Assembly: GCA_012295275.1 (NCBI GenBank)
Contig: CM022672.1
Coordinates: 35,575,732 to 35,637,731 of the forward strand
Reading direction: 5' to 3'
DNA length: 62,000 nt
From: Chrysomallon squamiferum
Taxonomy: Eukaryota > Mollusca > Gastropoda > Neomphalida > Peltospiridae
Positions within the stretch are counted from its first letter, which is position 1, and every line of letters begins with the position of its first letter. The position numbers and the translations under genes are program-made. The notes beneath the pieces are model-generated. The model had not been told where the DNA came from, ran no database searches, and was given only the letters and a program-made list of their open reading frames with translations. Of this stretch, positions 37,801 through 49,003 are shown in pieces.

Positions 37801-39936
37801 GAAACAGTCTGTAAATAAAGAAATAATCTTGTAACACAAAATTCAGCTCAGTTTCCTTGAAGAAACAGTCTGTAAAGAAAGAAATAATCTTGTAACACAA
37901 AATTCAGCTTAGTTTGTTTGAAGAAACAGTCTGAAAATAAAGAAATAATCTTGTAATGCAAAATTCAGCTCAGTTTGCTTGAAGAAACAGTCTGTAAATA
38001 AAGAAATAATCTTGTAACACAAAATTCAGTTCAGTTTCCTTGAAGAAACAGTCTGTAAATAAAGAAATAATCTTGTAACACAAAATTCAGCTCAAAGAAA
38101 CAGTCTGTAAAGAAAGAAATAATCTTGTAACACAAAATTCAGCTTAGTTTGTTTGAAGAAACAGTCTGAAAAGAAATAATCTTGTAATGCAAAATTCAGC
38201 TCAGTTTGAGGAAATATTTTGAGGAAACAGACTGCAAATAATGTTGTAAATCACAGTTCAGCTTGTTTTTTGTGAAGAAACAATCTGTAAAGAAAGAAAT
38301 GTGTGTGTGTGTGTGTGTGTGAGAATTATACCTCCTCTGTTCACATAAAGACCCTTTTCATTTTTCTCTCCCTTTATAGCCTTGTTGAGGAGAATGATAG
38401 CTTCATCGTAGTAACCCTTCTCAAAGCACTCGACAGCGAAGTCGTTGTATGTGAGTAGTAGTTGACGTTGAGAGTCAGCGTAGACTGGATCTTCTTCATT
38501 GTGTTCACACTTATCCAGAGCAAGCAGGAAGTCATCGATGGCAGCGTTAAAATCATGTAACTTGCGGTGAAGAGCTCCTCTGAAATATTTAAGTAAATTC
38601 TTAGTTGTTACTGAACTAACTAAATCGTCAGGGAAAAAGAATGTTATTACTTTATGGCATACTTCATTATTAGTAATGATTGGTTTACTAAAAACTCTAA
38701 CATGGAAATACACAATAACATATTTCAAGCTCTGTGTGAAAGGTATAAAATCTGGAAAACAGTTTTTCAAAATGGTGATTATTTTTTTTTAATATACTCA
38801 TGAAAACTAGTGAATTTAAATAAGATTATTTTAAACATGGAAATCAGTTTTGGTAGGTTTTTATTTTTCTGTTGTATGATATTTACTGAGTTATTTAATA
38901 TAAAAATACCTGTGTACATGGTAATCAGCTAGTTATTTAATATAAAATACCTGTGTACATGGTAATATGCTTTGGCAGGGTTGGTTTCTATAGAGAGAGA
39001 TTTACTGAGTTATTTAATATAAAATACCTGTGTACATGGTAATCTGCTTTGGCAGGGTTGGTTTCTATAGAGAGAGATTTACTGAGTTATTTAATATAAA
39101 ATACCTGTGTACATGGTAATCAGCTAGTTATTTAATATAAAATACCTGTGTACATGGTAATCAGCTTTGGCAGGGTTGGTTTCTATAGCGAGTGAGATTT
39201 TCTGCAGAGCCTCTCTGTGTTTGCCCACCACATTGAGATTGATCGCCTGAGTCTTGTAGTCTGAGGCTCTGTTCTCTAAATTAATCATCATTGTCTTCGC
39301 TTCAGGGTGATCACTGTTGATAGTCAGAGCATCTTTGACATCATAGTAGCTTAGTGTTGTCTGAAAATAGCATCACGTATGGTTACAACACGTTTGTATG
39401 AATATTAATATTTGTTATTAACAATTATCAGAGACGAATGATTAACAAAGAAAAGCAAAGAAAACACACAAGCACACAGACTGACACATACACACACATA
39501 CACATGCAAACAGACAAATATAGACTCACACATCTCACACATACAGACGCATGTGCAAATAGACAAAAAACACATACACATGAAAACAGACAGAGAAACG
39601 AGAAAATATAAATAATTTATAAATGCTGTGATTTCTGAATTTCTGCCTGTGAATCTCTGCATATAAGATTCTTACTGATATGAATATCTCATGACTCTTT
39701 TCTGTTTTACTCCATCCTGACATTAATGACAGAGAGACATAAATATACATACCCATATACATACAAAATATATTTAAAATGCATCTTCAACAAAGAATTA
39801 AACTCAGATATATATATATCTATATATATATGTCTCTGTGTCTATATGTGTGTGTGTGTCTGTGTGTGTGAGAGAGAGAGAGAGGTGTGTGAGTAAAATT
39901 TCTCTCTCTCACTCTACATATATATATATATATTTA

Positions 39937-39972
<36 letters not shown>

Positions 39973-40123
39973 TGTATGTATGTATGTATGTATATATCTA
40001 TGTATATGTGTATGTGTGTGTGTGTAATGGTTATGTAGATGTAGAGTTAGAGATATACTAACAAATACTGAAATATATACACATAAGAGATTGATGTAAG
40101 AAAACTCACATTTCTGAACATTT

Positions 40124-40170
<47 letters not shown>

Positions 40171-40219
40171 GACACACACACACAAACAGATGTAAGAAAA
40201 CTCACATTTCTGAACATTT

Positions 40220-40294
<75 letters not shown>

Positions 40295-40340
40295 CAGACA
40301 CACACACACAAACAGATGTAAGAAAACTCACATTTCAACA

Positions 40341-40384
<44 letters not shown>

Positions 40385-40389
40385 GACAG

Positions 40390-40422
<33 letters not shown>

Positions 40423-40710
40423 ACACAGACAAACACACACAGACACACACAGACAGACACACACACAAACACACACACACACACACACACACAGACACAG
40501 TCACACACAAACAGACACATGCACACACAGTCACACACACAGTCACACACACAGACACACACACAAACACACACACAAACAGACACACACACACACAGAC
40601 ACACACACAGGCACACACACACACACACACACAGACAAACACACACACACACCCAGACACACAGAAACACACACACAGAAACACATACACAGACACACAC
40701 ACACACACAG

Positions 40711-40743
<33 letters not shown>

Positions 40744-41138
40744 GATACAAACAAACAGATGTAAGAAAACTCACATTTCTGAACATTTCGTGTAGTCTGG
40801 CTCTCATCACGTACAGATCAGGGTTTCCATTGTCGACTTCCAGCCTCTTGTTGATCAGTGCAAGACACTCACCATGTCTTTGTAGAGCTGCCAGACAGGC
40901 TATACTGAACACAGAAACTGTTTGTTTGTTTTATCTTATTTAAAATTGTCTTGTCTTGTCTTGTCTTGTCTTATCTAAAATGTACTTATCTTGTCTTATC
41001 TCATCTTATTTAAAATTATCTTATTTTATTTTATCTTATCTTATATTATCTAAAATGCAACAACAGTATTACTTTTTCTCCTCTTTTCTTCTTTATTTCT
41101 TTTATTTCTTTCTTTATTTCTTTTTCTTTTATTTCTTT

Positions 41139-41174
<36 letters not shown>

Positions 41175-43330
41175 TATTTATTTCTTAATTTATTTATAGC
41201 ATATTTATTTTATTTTATTTTCAGTTTATGTATTTGTTTTTTTATTTATTTATATAAAAACTGAGTGATGTGTGATTTGTACATTTGCATTTTGTGTGTG
41301 TATGTGTGTGTAAGAGTGATGTCTACACACATGTGTATATAAGATAACATTAACCTTCTAATATGGTAGCCAATGTTCTTTGTGTGTGCATGTGTGTGTG
41401 CATGTGTGTGTAAGTGTGATGTCTACACATGTGTATATAAGACAACATTAACCTTCTAATGTGGTAGCCGATGTTCTTTGGCTGCATCTCAGCTGCTCTA
41501 GAAAATGACTCCAATGCTTCAGGATACAAAAATCTGTCAAACAAAGTTTGACCTTCAAAATAGTAGAGAAAAGCAAGCTGGGTGTAGCTGCTGTCGTTGT
41601 GTGGGTCCAGCAGACAGGTCTTCTTCAGGTTCAAGATGGCTGACTGAAAATCACAGAGTTGTATGAAGTTCTGAGCTCTCTGGAAGTACAGTTCTGGGTT
41701 GTCTGGAGTCAGACATGTTGCCTTGTTTAGAGAAACCAGTGCAGCTTGGAAATCTCCTTCCTCTTTCAGCTTTACAGCTTTGACTAGACTGAAAGTAATA
41801 ATATATCAAATAATAACACAAAAAAAAAAAAAAATAAATACAAATTTATCTAATTTCCAGGCTAATAATAAAGCATAAGACTGCTGAATAGCCAAGGCCA
41901 GTCAATCCTGACAAAACCACCATTAAGAATTAAAAATTAAAAATAAAAAAATAAAACTAGGAAAAAGTTACAAGAACATAATATTAGAAATAAATAATTT
42001 TAGTCTGTATCAGACTCATGGCTACTGAACTGATATAACTCAGAGAAAGAAAAGCAATTTAATTAAGTTACCTGTTCATTAAAATCCAAAAGAAATAAAT
42101 ATATTAAATAATAATGGAAATTAAAAAGAATAATATGAAATATTAATTTAGAATCTGCACTCATCAAATATGTACAAATGACATTTTCATGTATTCAAAT
42201 TATTTAATCTATGCCTTTATTCACAGTTTCAGCTAAACTGAAAGTAATAATATATCAATATAATAATACAAATTAAAAATAAATAAAACATACATTCTGA
42301 GGTTTGGAGAATATTTAGACAAGTTTATTTCTTTATTTAGATAAGTTCATTCATTTATTTAGATATTTTTATTTATTTAGAAATCCTTGTTTGTATTTCA
42401 ATATCTTTATTTGTTTATTTGAATATGTTTACGGCTCATTTATTTATTTAGATGTGTTTATTATTTATTTAGATAAGTTCATTTTTGTTTTAACATTTAC
42501 TGATTTATTTAGGTAAGTTTATCTAGGTAAATTTATTTGTTTATTTAGATGTTCATTTGTTTATTGAGATAGCTTTAGTTATTTAGATAAGTTTATTTAA
42601 ATATGTTCATTTACTAAATTAAATTGTTTATTTTACTTATTAGTTATTTAGATAGGTAAATATGTTTATTTATTAAATTATTTGTTTATTTTACTTATTA
42701 TTTATTTAGATAATTTTTATATTAATTAGACTGTTTATTTCTTTAATTACATTTCATTTCTTTCTTTATTTATTTTATTATTTTTTTTATTTATTTACTT
42801 ATTTATTAACTTACTTACTTTATTTATTTATTTAGTTACTTACTTAGTTCTTTCTAACTTACTTACTTACTATATTTATTTATTTATTTGTTTATTTATG
42901 TATTTGTTTATTTATTTATTTATTGGTTTGTTTATGTATTTATTTATTTATTGGTTTGTTTATGTATTTGTTTATTTATTTATTTATTGGTTTGTTTATG
43001 TATTTGTTTATTTATTAGTTTATTTGTTTATCTATGTATTTGTTTGTTTATATCACTTTCTTCAGTTTTTGTTTATGATCTTTGTTTGGATTTATTAGTT
43101 TATTTATTTTATTTATTTATTTGTTTATTTACTGATTTGTTTGTTTGTTTGTTTGTTTGTAACTCACTGTTCTTCAGCAGATTTGTCTATGATCTCCTGC
43201 ATGCCTGGACTTACTTACTTACTTACTATATTTATTTATTTATTTGTTTATTTGTTTGTTTGTTTGTTTGTTTGTAACTCACTGTTCTTTGGCAGATTTG
43301 TCTATGATCTCCTGCATGCCTGGATTTACA

Positions 43331-43366
<36 letters not shown>

Positions 43367-43753
43367 ATATTTATTTATTTATTTGTTTATTTACTGATTT
43401 GTTTGTTTGTTTGTTTGTTTGTTTGTTTGTAACTCACTGTTCTTCGGCAGATCTGTCTATGATCTCCTGCATGCCTGGACTAGTGGGGTGGACTGGGTTT
43501 TGCCAGTTCTCTGTGGTGAAAATACTTTTCTGTCTCGCCTTGGCAGCATTGATAGTTTCTTCATCAACAGCAGTCGAAAACACACCAGTGTCTTCTTCCT
43601 GCTGTTGTTGCTGTTGTTGTTGCTGTTGTTCAAGCTGAAAATAAATAAACACTACAAGCTGAAACCCTTTTATTATCGTCATATTAAACACACACACACA
43701 CAAAACTAGGGTCTGTGTGTGACTGTTGTCAGTTGTCAGACTTTAGAAACTGT

Positions 43754-43796
<43 letters not shown>

Positions 43797-45017
43797 TACG
43801 TACATATACATTTGAAAAAATATATAAAACATTATATTTATAGTGTCTAGTGCATAAGCAGAAACATTAATCTGTTTTTTCACACACATACTCACACATA
43901 CAAACCTATCACCTGTGTGTGTGTGTGTGTGTGTTAGAGTATTTTTATGTATATGTCTATGTAAGTACATGTAGATCATGTTCATTGGTACACCAACTAT
44001 TATGATTTTAGTCTTTGTTACTTTCTTTAAGACTAGTAATAGTATGAACAACAGAATTTGTTGTTTTGTTTCTATTCACCATTGAACTTATGAATGAAAA
44101 CTACTTATTGAATATATAAATTATTATCTCCACTTAAAATCAAAATAATTAATGTAAGCTAAATCAAAATCTACTAAAATATTGAAACAAACAAAAAAGT
44201 GGAAAAATAATTATAAAAACAAAAACAAAAAATACAGAAAAAGAAAAGAGACAGCATAGTTATTAAGAATACTAAATTTTTTAAATTTCAAGTCAGTAGC
44301 ATGTTTTGTGTATCTGTTCATGATTCAGTTAAGATTTCTATCACAGAGAATGGAGACTGCAAAATGGATAGAACTATCTAAAGAATTATACTCAGTTTGA
44401 AAGACAACAATAATGAAAAGCATTATTTGGGACATTAAACCAGATTTGTCTTCACAAGTCAGTTGATCTATCTCTCACACTGTTAGCTGATTACTTAATT
44501 AATAAATAAAAGTTTCTAATTCAATAAATCTCATATATAGAAACGTAGCAAGAGAAAGAAGCAGTTTTAAGAACTGTTATCATACAAAAACTAAACTAAA
44601 CTATAGATTAACAGTGAAAAAATATGCATAACAAAACTGAACAACATAAATAAAAGATAAAATAACAATATTTTAAATATAAAGCAAAAGAATGAATTAT
44701 TTAACATCTTGAAACCTTCGTTACAGTCTTGAAGCTAATGAACCAAAACTAAACTACATAAAAAAACTGAAATTATTCAATCGTGCTGTTAATGATATAA
44801 CCAATATAAATGTTTTAAGGGGACACATGTTTTAATGTTAATTGTTTATGTTAAGAATTGAAACTTGATGGAAACAATCCCCTTTTTCTTACCATAAAAC
44901 ACTAGTACCAGTTTAATTCTTTATGACAAAAGGTTTGTTAGTTTTGGCTTTCTTTTCAATATTATAGGACCCAATTTCATGAACCTCTTCAAACCAAACC
45001 AATGTGTATGTAAGTGT

Positions 45018-45071
<54 letters not shown>

Positions 45072-46774
45072 TTGTAACTGCTGGGGTTCATTATAGACAT
45101 CTATTTCTACAAAATATCAGAAGAAAATTAGTATTTGTTTACATACTTCAACAGAAATATTTTTGAAAAATAATACATTTTTCATTCGTATTTTGAAACC
45201 CCAGAAAGTTGCATAAAAATTATATGAAAAGATTAGTTAATTTTTCCAAGAGTTTCTTTCAGTCATTTTGTAGTGTTTGTTTTTAAATACATACATACAT
45301 ACATATATATTCCAAATTTGGAAACTCTAGCAAAAATAATCATCAAACAGCATCTTTCCAAAAATGTCAGGATAGTACAAACAAAGATAGTTGATAAAAA
45401 AAAAAAAAAAAAATTGTTTATTACAATTTTTTTCTTTTTTTCACCTACTGTGTCCCCTTAATATTTACAAAATGTAACGATGCATGATACCAAATAATAA
45501 AACTGTTGATAAAGCTAATCAATATACATGTATTAATGAGTATTAAAATGAAAATAAATAATTGATATTTAATTACAAATGTAACATGTTCAGTCAAAAT
45601 AAACATAAAGAGTATATTTAAAAAAACGTACATTATTGCCCTTCTGAATTTAAGTACATTTTTAAAAACTAATAAGTAAAAATATGAAGTCTGTTTAGAA
45701 CATTTATTTATCAATATTCTTTTTCTATTTATAAATAAAAATATTTATAATTCTTAATACACATTTTTTGCATAGATGCCTTGTCTAGATCTAAAATAAA
45801 GTTTACTGAAAACTGAAATAAAATAAATTTATAGAGAATAAAATGTTAAAACTGTCAATTAAAACAACTAAAAATGAAATATATATATATATTTATAAAA
45901 TAAAATATCTAACTAGTAAAGCTGTGTTTAACATGTTTTACCTTTTTACCCCAAATTAACCTAAAAAACTGAAATACAAACACGTTCACAAATGTATTAT
46001 CATTAACTGGATATATTTAAATTTACAAAAGGAAATAAACAGATATTGTTTGTTTTTTTATTATTAAAAGATTTATATATCTGATTTAATAATAAACTGA
46101 ATATACTGAAACTGAACTACCTAAACTGATAATTAACAAGAATGAATAAAAAGCATTATTTGTCAAAAATAAAAAAGGAATAAATCAATGTGACTATAAG
46201 TTTGCCTGTCAGTGTTTTACATATGCTTCGAATAACCAGGATTATCAGGTGAAAGTATATATTAACCTAGTTTAGATGCTGCTTTTATTTGTAATGAGAA
46301 AAAAAAAAAAAAAAAAACAAACCCGAGGGCTGTTGGTGTAGATTAGCAATAAGCGATCATAACAGACCATTGAGACCCTGGCAGATAAGTTTAATTTTTG
46401 ATTTTTAATCTCTCACATAATCATTAGTATCTGTTTCAGGTATCTGCTGTGACACTGAGGGTATTTTTCACCTGTATAATTTTTAATTAATTTAAATTTC
46501 CTACATGATAATGATTTACCTGAGGATCGTTTTCAGGTGAGATTTCTACTGTGATGGCTGGTGTCGGTTGACCGAACTCTTCATCGCCTGTCTGCTGCTC
46601 AGTTGCTGATTCACTGTCTTTGGCACTCTTTATAAACTTGGTAGAATTCTGATCAAAGTTGTGAGCAAGTTCAGGATAGAACTGATGGATGTTCACGTGC
46701 TGAGGTTTGATTTCTGGTATGTTTAATGGGGAGTCGCTATCAAACAGCTGCTCTTTGCTTGATGAGTCAGCCAT
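31849..46774 (-). CDS. TTC16: Tetratricopeptide repeat protein 16-like
   Basis: Eleven coding exons in transcription order: 46774-46520, 43634-43438, 41788-41453, 40904-40775, 39360-39146, 38579-38332, 37507-37356, 36664-36572, 33485-33277, 32727-32601 and 32007-31849. They total 2,121 bases (706 aa plus stop) and all phases agree. The N terminus (1-85) is acidic and unlike vertebrates. Residues 86-151 contain a 10-Gln run. TPR units fill about 152-560; family-typical stretches include [14 protein letters not shown], the exon 6/7 join reading [27 protein letters not shown], and [14 protein letters not shown] followed by [11 protein letters not shown]. The C terminus is short, without the long Ser/Thr/Lys repeats of human TTC16. 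TPRs are protein-binding scaffolds; TTC16 is expressed mainly in ciliated tissues and testis (family knowledge), and its molecular role is not established. AATAAA overlaps the stop codon. Confidence 0.93.
32165..32272. repeat. GATA repeats in a duplicated segment (TTC16 last intron)
   Basis: Two copies of tgaaaaataaacctgaacaa plus catgcatatatatagata are each followed by TAGA repeats, a tandem duplication of about 65 bases that includes a microsatellite. Confidence 0.8.
32806..33266. repeat. CA-rich tract in TTC16 intron 9
   Basis: CACACA/CATACA/CAAACA mixtures fill most of the intron between exons 9 and 10, starting about 10 bases from the exon 9 donor (ATCAG|GTAGAC at 33277/33276). Large frames in several registers are repeat translations. 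Confidence 0.85.
33486..33872. repeat. 19-bp tandem array carrying the TTC16 exon 9 acceptor
   Basis: About 20 copies of a 19-base unit (tgaaaaccacgtttaacac). On the gene strand the authentic acceptor is GTGGTTTTCAG|AATTCT (33486/33485) and each unit repeats GTGGTTTTCAG, so about 20 equivalent acceptors are stacked at one exon. Copies near the exon are cleanest; copies beyond about 33710 drift to catgttt and cattg. Confidence 0.92.
33873..36028. repeat. 46-bp minisatellite (about 46 units) in TTC16 intron 8
   Basis: The unit is roughly caaagattcacccatgttta followed by acacagcactgatatgtgttttaataa. Variants: aaagatt/aaacatt, taataac/tactaac, and missing ata or gtgt. It adjoins the 19-bp array and shares its core (catgtttaacaca versus cacgtttaacact), so the two arrays may be related. 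Confidence 0.92.
36029..37355. other. TTC16 intron 8 start and intron 7
   Basis: AT-rich unique sequence either side of exon 8 (36572-36664); no other feature is seen. Confidence 0.5.
37508..38265. repeat. 60-bp array copying the TTC16 exon 7 acceptor and exon start
   Basis: Twelve intronic copies of a unit of about 60 bases. Read on the gene strand, each has the intron end (CTTTATTTACAG), the splice point and the first 47 or so bases of exon 7 ([16 protein letters not shown] region). Copies differ from the exon mainly by TGCATT versus TGTGTT, and two lack internal blocks. Reading on from one copy into the next reaches an in-frame stop, so use of a distal copy should not give a normal protein unless the intervening copies are spliced out. 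Confidence 0.93.
38903..39145. repeat. Tandem copies of TTC16 exon 5 end plus 5' splice site
   Basis: Four copies (near 38910, 38951, 39027 and 39103) of the exon 5 end and its donor CATGTACACAG|GTATTTTATA lie in the following intron. Some include about 45 bases of exon ([14 protein letters not shown] region); others are truncated to about 19. The authentic junction is 39146/39145. Confidence 0.9.
40085..40774. repeat. Copies of TTC16 exon 4 end and donor interspersed with (CT)n and (CA)n
   Basis: The exon 4 end plus donor (ATGTTCAGAAAT|GTGAGTTTTC on the gene strand) occurs at the authentic junction (40775/40774) and three more times, near 40109, 40199 and 40326. Each copy is followed by a long CT tract and CA sequence. 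The composite unit is about 90-130 bases. The frames of 139-213 codons here are simple-repeat translations. Confidence 0.88.
41344..41400 (-). pseudogene. Single extra copy of TTC16 exon 3 end plus donor
   Basis: About 70 bases around the exon 3 donor (GGCTACCACATTAGAAG|GTTAATG at 41453/41452) are repeated about 105 bases into the intron with a few changes (CCATATTAGAAG|GTTAATG). The copy includes the same intronic tail (tgtatataagacaacatt). Confidence 0.85.
41789..43437. other. TTC16 intron 2
   Basis: AT-rich; from 42300 leftover (TTTA)n, (TTTG)n and (TTAC)n-type repeats dominate. The region 43150-43330 contains copies of the exon 2 junction (separate entry). No other gene. Confidence 0.5.
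43150..43326. repeat. Two extra copies of TTC16 exon 2 end plus donor
   Basis: The sequence around the exon 2 donor (GCATGCAGGAGATCATAGAC ... GAAGAACA|GTGAGTTAC; junction 43438/43437) recurs near 43161-43210 and 43275-43325, each with about 45 exon bases and an intact GTGAGT. Copies are separated by TTTA/TTTG/TTAC repeats that form part of the composite unit. Confidence 0.88.
43635..46519. other. TTC16 intron 1
   Basis: AT-rich, with (CA)n at 43756-43794, (TG)n at 45026-45070 and runs of A. No frame, transposon or RNA gene was recognised. Confidence 0.45.
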
Positions 46775-46846
46775 TTTTTTTTTTTTATCTCTGAAATTTA
46801 AAACCCTAAGTTTATATTTTAATAAATTTGAAACAAAAGCTTTTAA

Positions 46847-46907
<61 letters not shown>

Positions 46908-47592
46908 TTAATCATAATAATAATAATAATAATAAAAATAGGTGGTGTGAGTCCCTTCAGCAACACAGTCGGACAGTAATATTTTTATAAACAAGACAAA
47001 ACAATATGATTAGTACATAATTAGCAAAGTATTAAGAAATAGTTTACATCTTTCGCCTTCAGAATAAACTAACATGAAACATTTGCGCAAAACTTTATTT
47101 AACTTTATTTTAATAATTAATTATACAGAAAAAGAACGATATGTTGTTTTGTTTTGTTTCTCTGCATTTAATACATTTTTGTTTTTTATAAAAAAAAATT
47201 AAACAGATAAAGAAAATTATTTGCTTATAACAGTACAAAAGAATTCAATCAATTTTGAAAATGAAAATTCTATCTTAAGACAAATAATGTTTGAAACAAT
47301 ACCGACGAGTCAAACAAATTGCCTGCGATAAACTACTTTGTTTATATTATTTCCAAGGAGAATAACTCACAGTTATAAAAATTAATTGTATTGGTTGTTA
47401 TAGAAGTTCCGGTTTAGACTTAACCAATTATATTAGTCGATGTTCACATCTTTGGGACGTAGTATGTTATGGCTGGTGTAAATATGCGGTATTTTTAATA
47501 ACATTAAGTTACAGAACAGTGAGTCTCAGTCTTAAAGAAAGGATATGTATATGTTTTAACTGGCATGTGTTGTAAAGGATATAATGTAAACA
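46775..47592. promoter_or_regulatory. Divergent intergenic region between TTC16 and gene 5
   Basis: 818 bases separate the two start codons. A TTTCAG at 46796-46791 sits just upstream of the TTC16 ATG, suggesting a noncoding first exon. A (AAT)n tract lies at 46850-46935. The least AT-rich, most promoter-like part is 47310-47560. I looked for an RFX X-box, which would fit a ciliary gene pair, and saw only weak half-site matches near 47390-47410. Confidence 0.45.
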
Positions 47593-48945
47593 ATGGAAGA
47601 CAATGACAAATCAAAGGTAAGTGATAGTTTAGTTTTGTATAATTACACGAATAAAACATTCACATTGTGACTGTCATACAATGAATGAATGATACATTTA
47701 TGCGAGTTAGTAACGCGACTCCTGACTACAGTATATTTATTTAATAAAAACCTTTCCTTTTATTCTGTTATAAATAAATATAATGATATATTATTTTATT
47801 TTTCTAAATGTGCTTATTATGAAGATGTATTCAAAATGATGGTATTTTTATTAGAAGTTGACTGAAGTTGTCATGAACAAAATTATCAAAATGGCATTAG
47901 ATGTGGCTAAGACTAATAATAGTATGTAGCCCAAAACAATTATTCAGAATGGAAAGCAAAATATAATTTTGATGAACCAGTTTGAGATAATAGCAGGAAT
48001 AGGATAAATGGAGAATTTTATCCTAAGACCAGTAGGGGAAACTTACATTTTTGAGGCCCCCAAGCTTGAACAGTTATGGGAGTCCTTAGCAAGCAGCAGG
48101 AAGGTCTGGGTAACTAGTCTTACCTTCTTGAATGACAGTGTTCCATGACAGGTTTTAAAAATTTAGACACATCTCAGATTTTTTATTAAAATTTAGAATA
48201 AATATGTACTAAATTCACTTCTTAGGCATTGAAGCTTAAGGTTCATTAATTTTTTTAATAGATCCACTTCAGCCTAAGACAGTATGACTAATAACAGCTG
48301 AGTTTAACAGTAATACTTCACATTTAGCAGCCTAACTGCAGCCTAGACTGTGAAATTTAGACTAGATATTCCAACCAACTAAAATAATCCTTGATAAACT
48401 ATTGATATTGTATTTTAAGACAGCTGAATGCAAACAATTTTCATTTTTCAAATAAAACATCAAACTGTTTTCATCACAAAAAGTTATTTATATAGCTGTG
48501 GTCAACTAACCTAAATCCTTTTCATTGTTATTATTATGTAATAATTACTATTATTATTACTACTACTACTACTATGTTGTTGTTGGTGGTGGTGATGTTT
48601 TTACCTGGAAAGGAAAACAAGGTGAATTATATCCATGTAATTTCTGGAAAGGAATTGAAAGCTTCATTTCTTTCTTTTCTGCATGATATCTTTTTAATTT
48701 CATTTTAATTTCTGCATAAAGGCAAGAAATAAAATCCTGTGGTCTGATAAAAATTGTTTATATTTAAAGTCCTCTTAGTTAGTCAAGCATAAGTGAGCTA
48801 TTTTTTTTTTAATATAATCTTTCTACTTTTCAATGGCACTGAATGATGATGTGATGTGGTTAGTTTCATTTTATAGGCTGAAATAGTAGCCAATCTAGTA
48901 GCAAAAACCCCCAAATATCTTTGAAATTAGTAATGATCATATATA

Positions 48946-49003
<58 letters not shown>

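Noticed and set aside
40123-40912. Long frames of Ser/Leu, Thr/His or Cys/Val
   Set aside because: Simple (CT)n and (CA)n translations; only 40775-40904 is a TTC16 exon.
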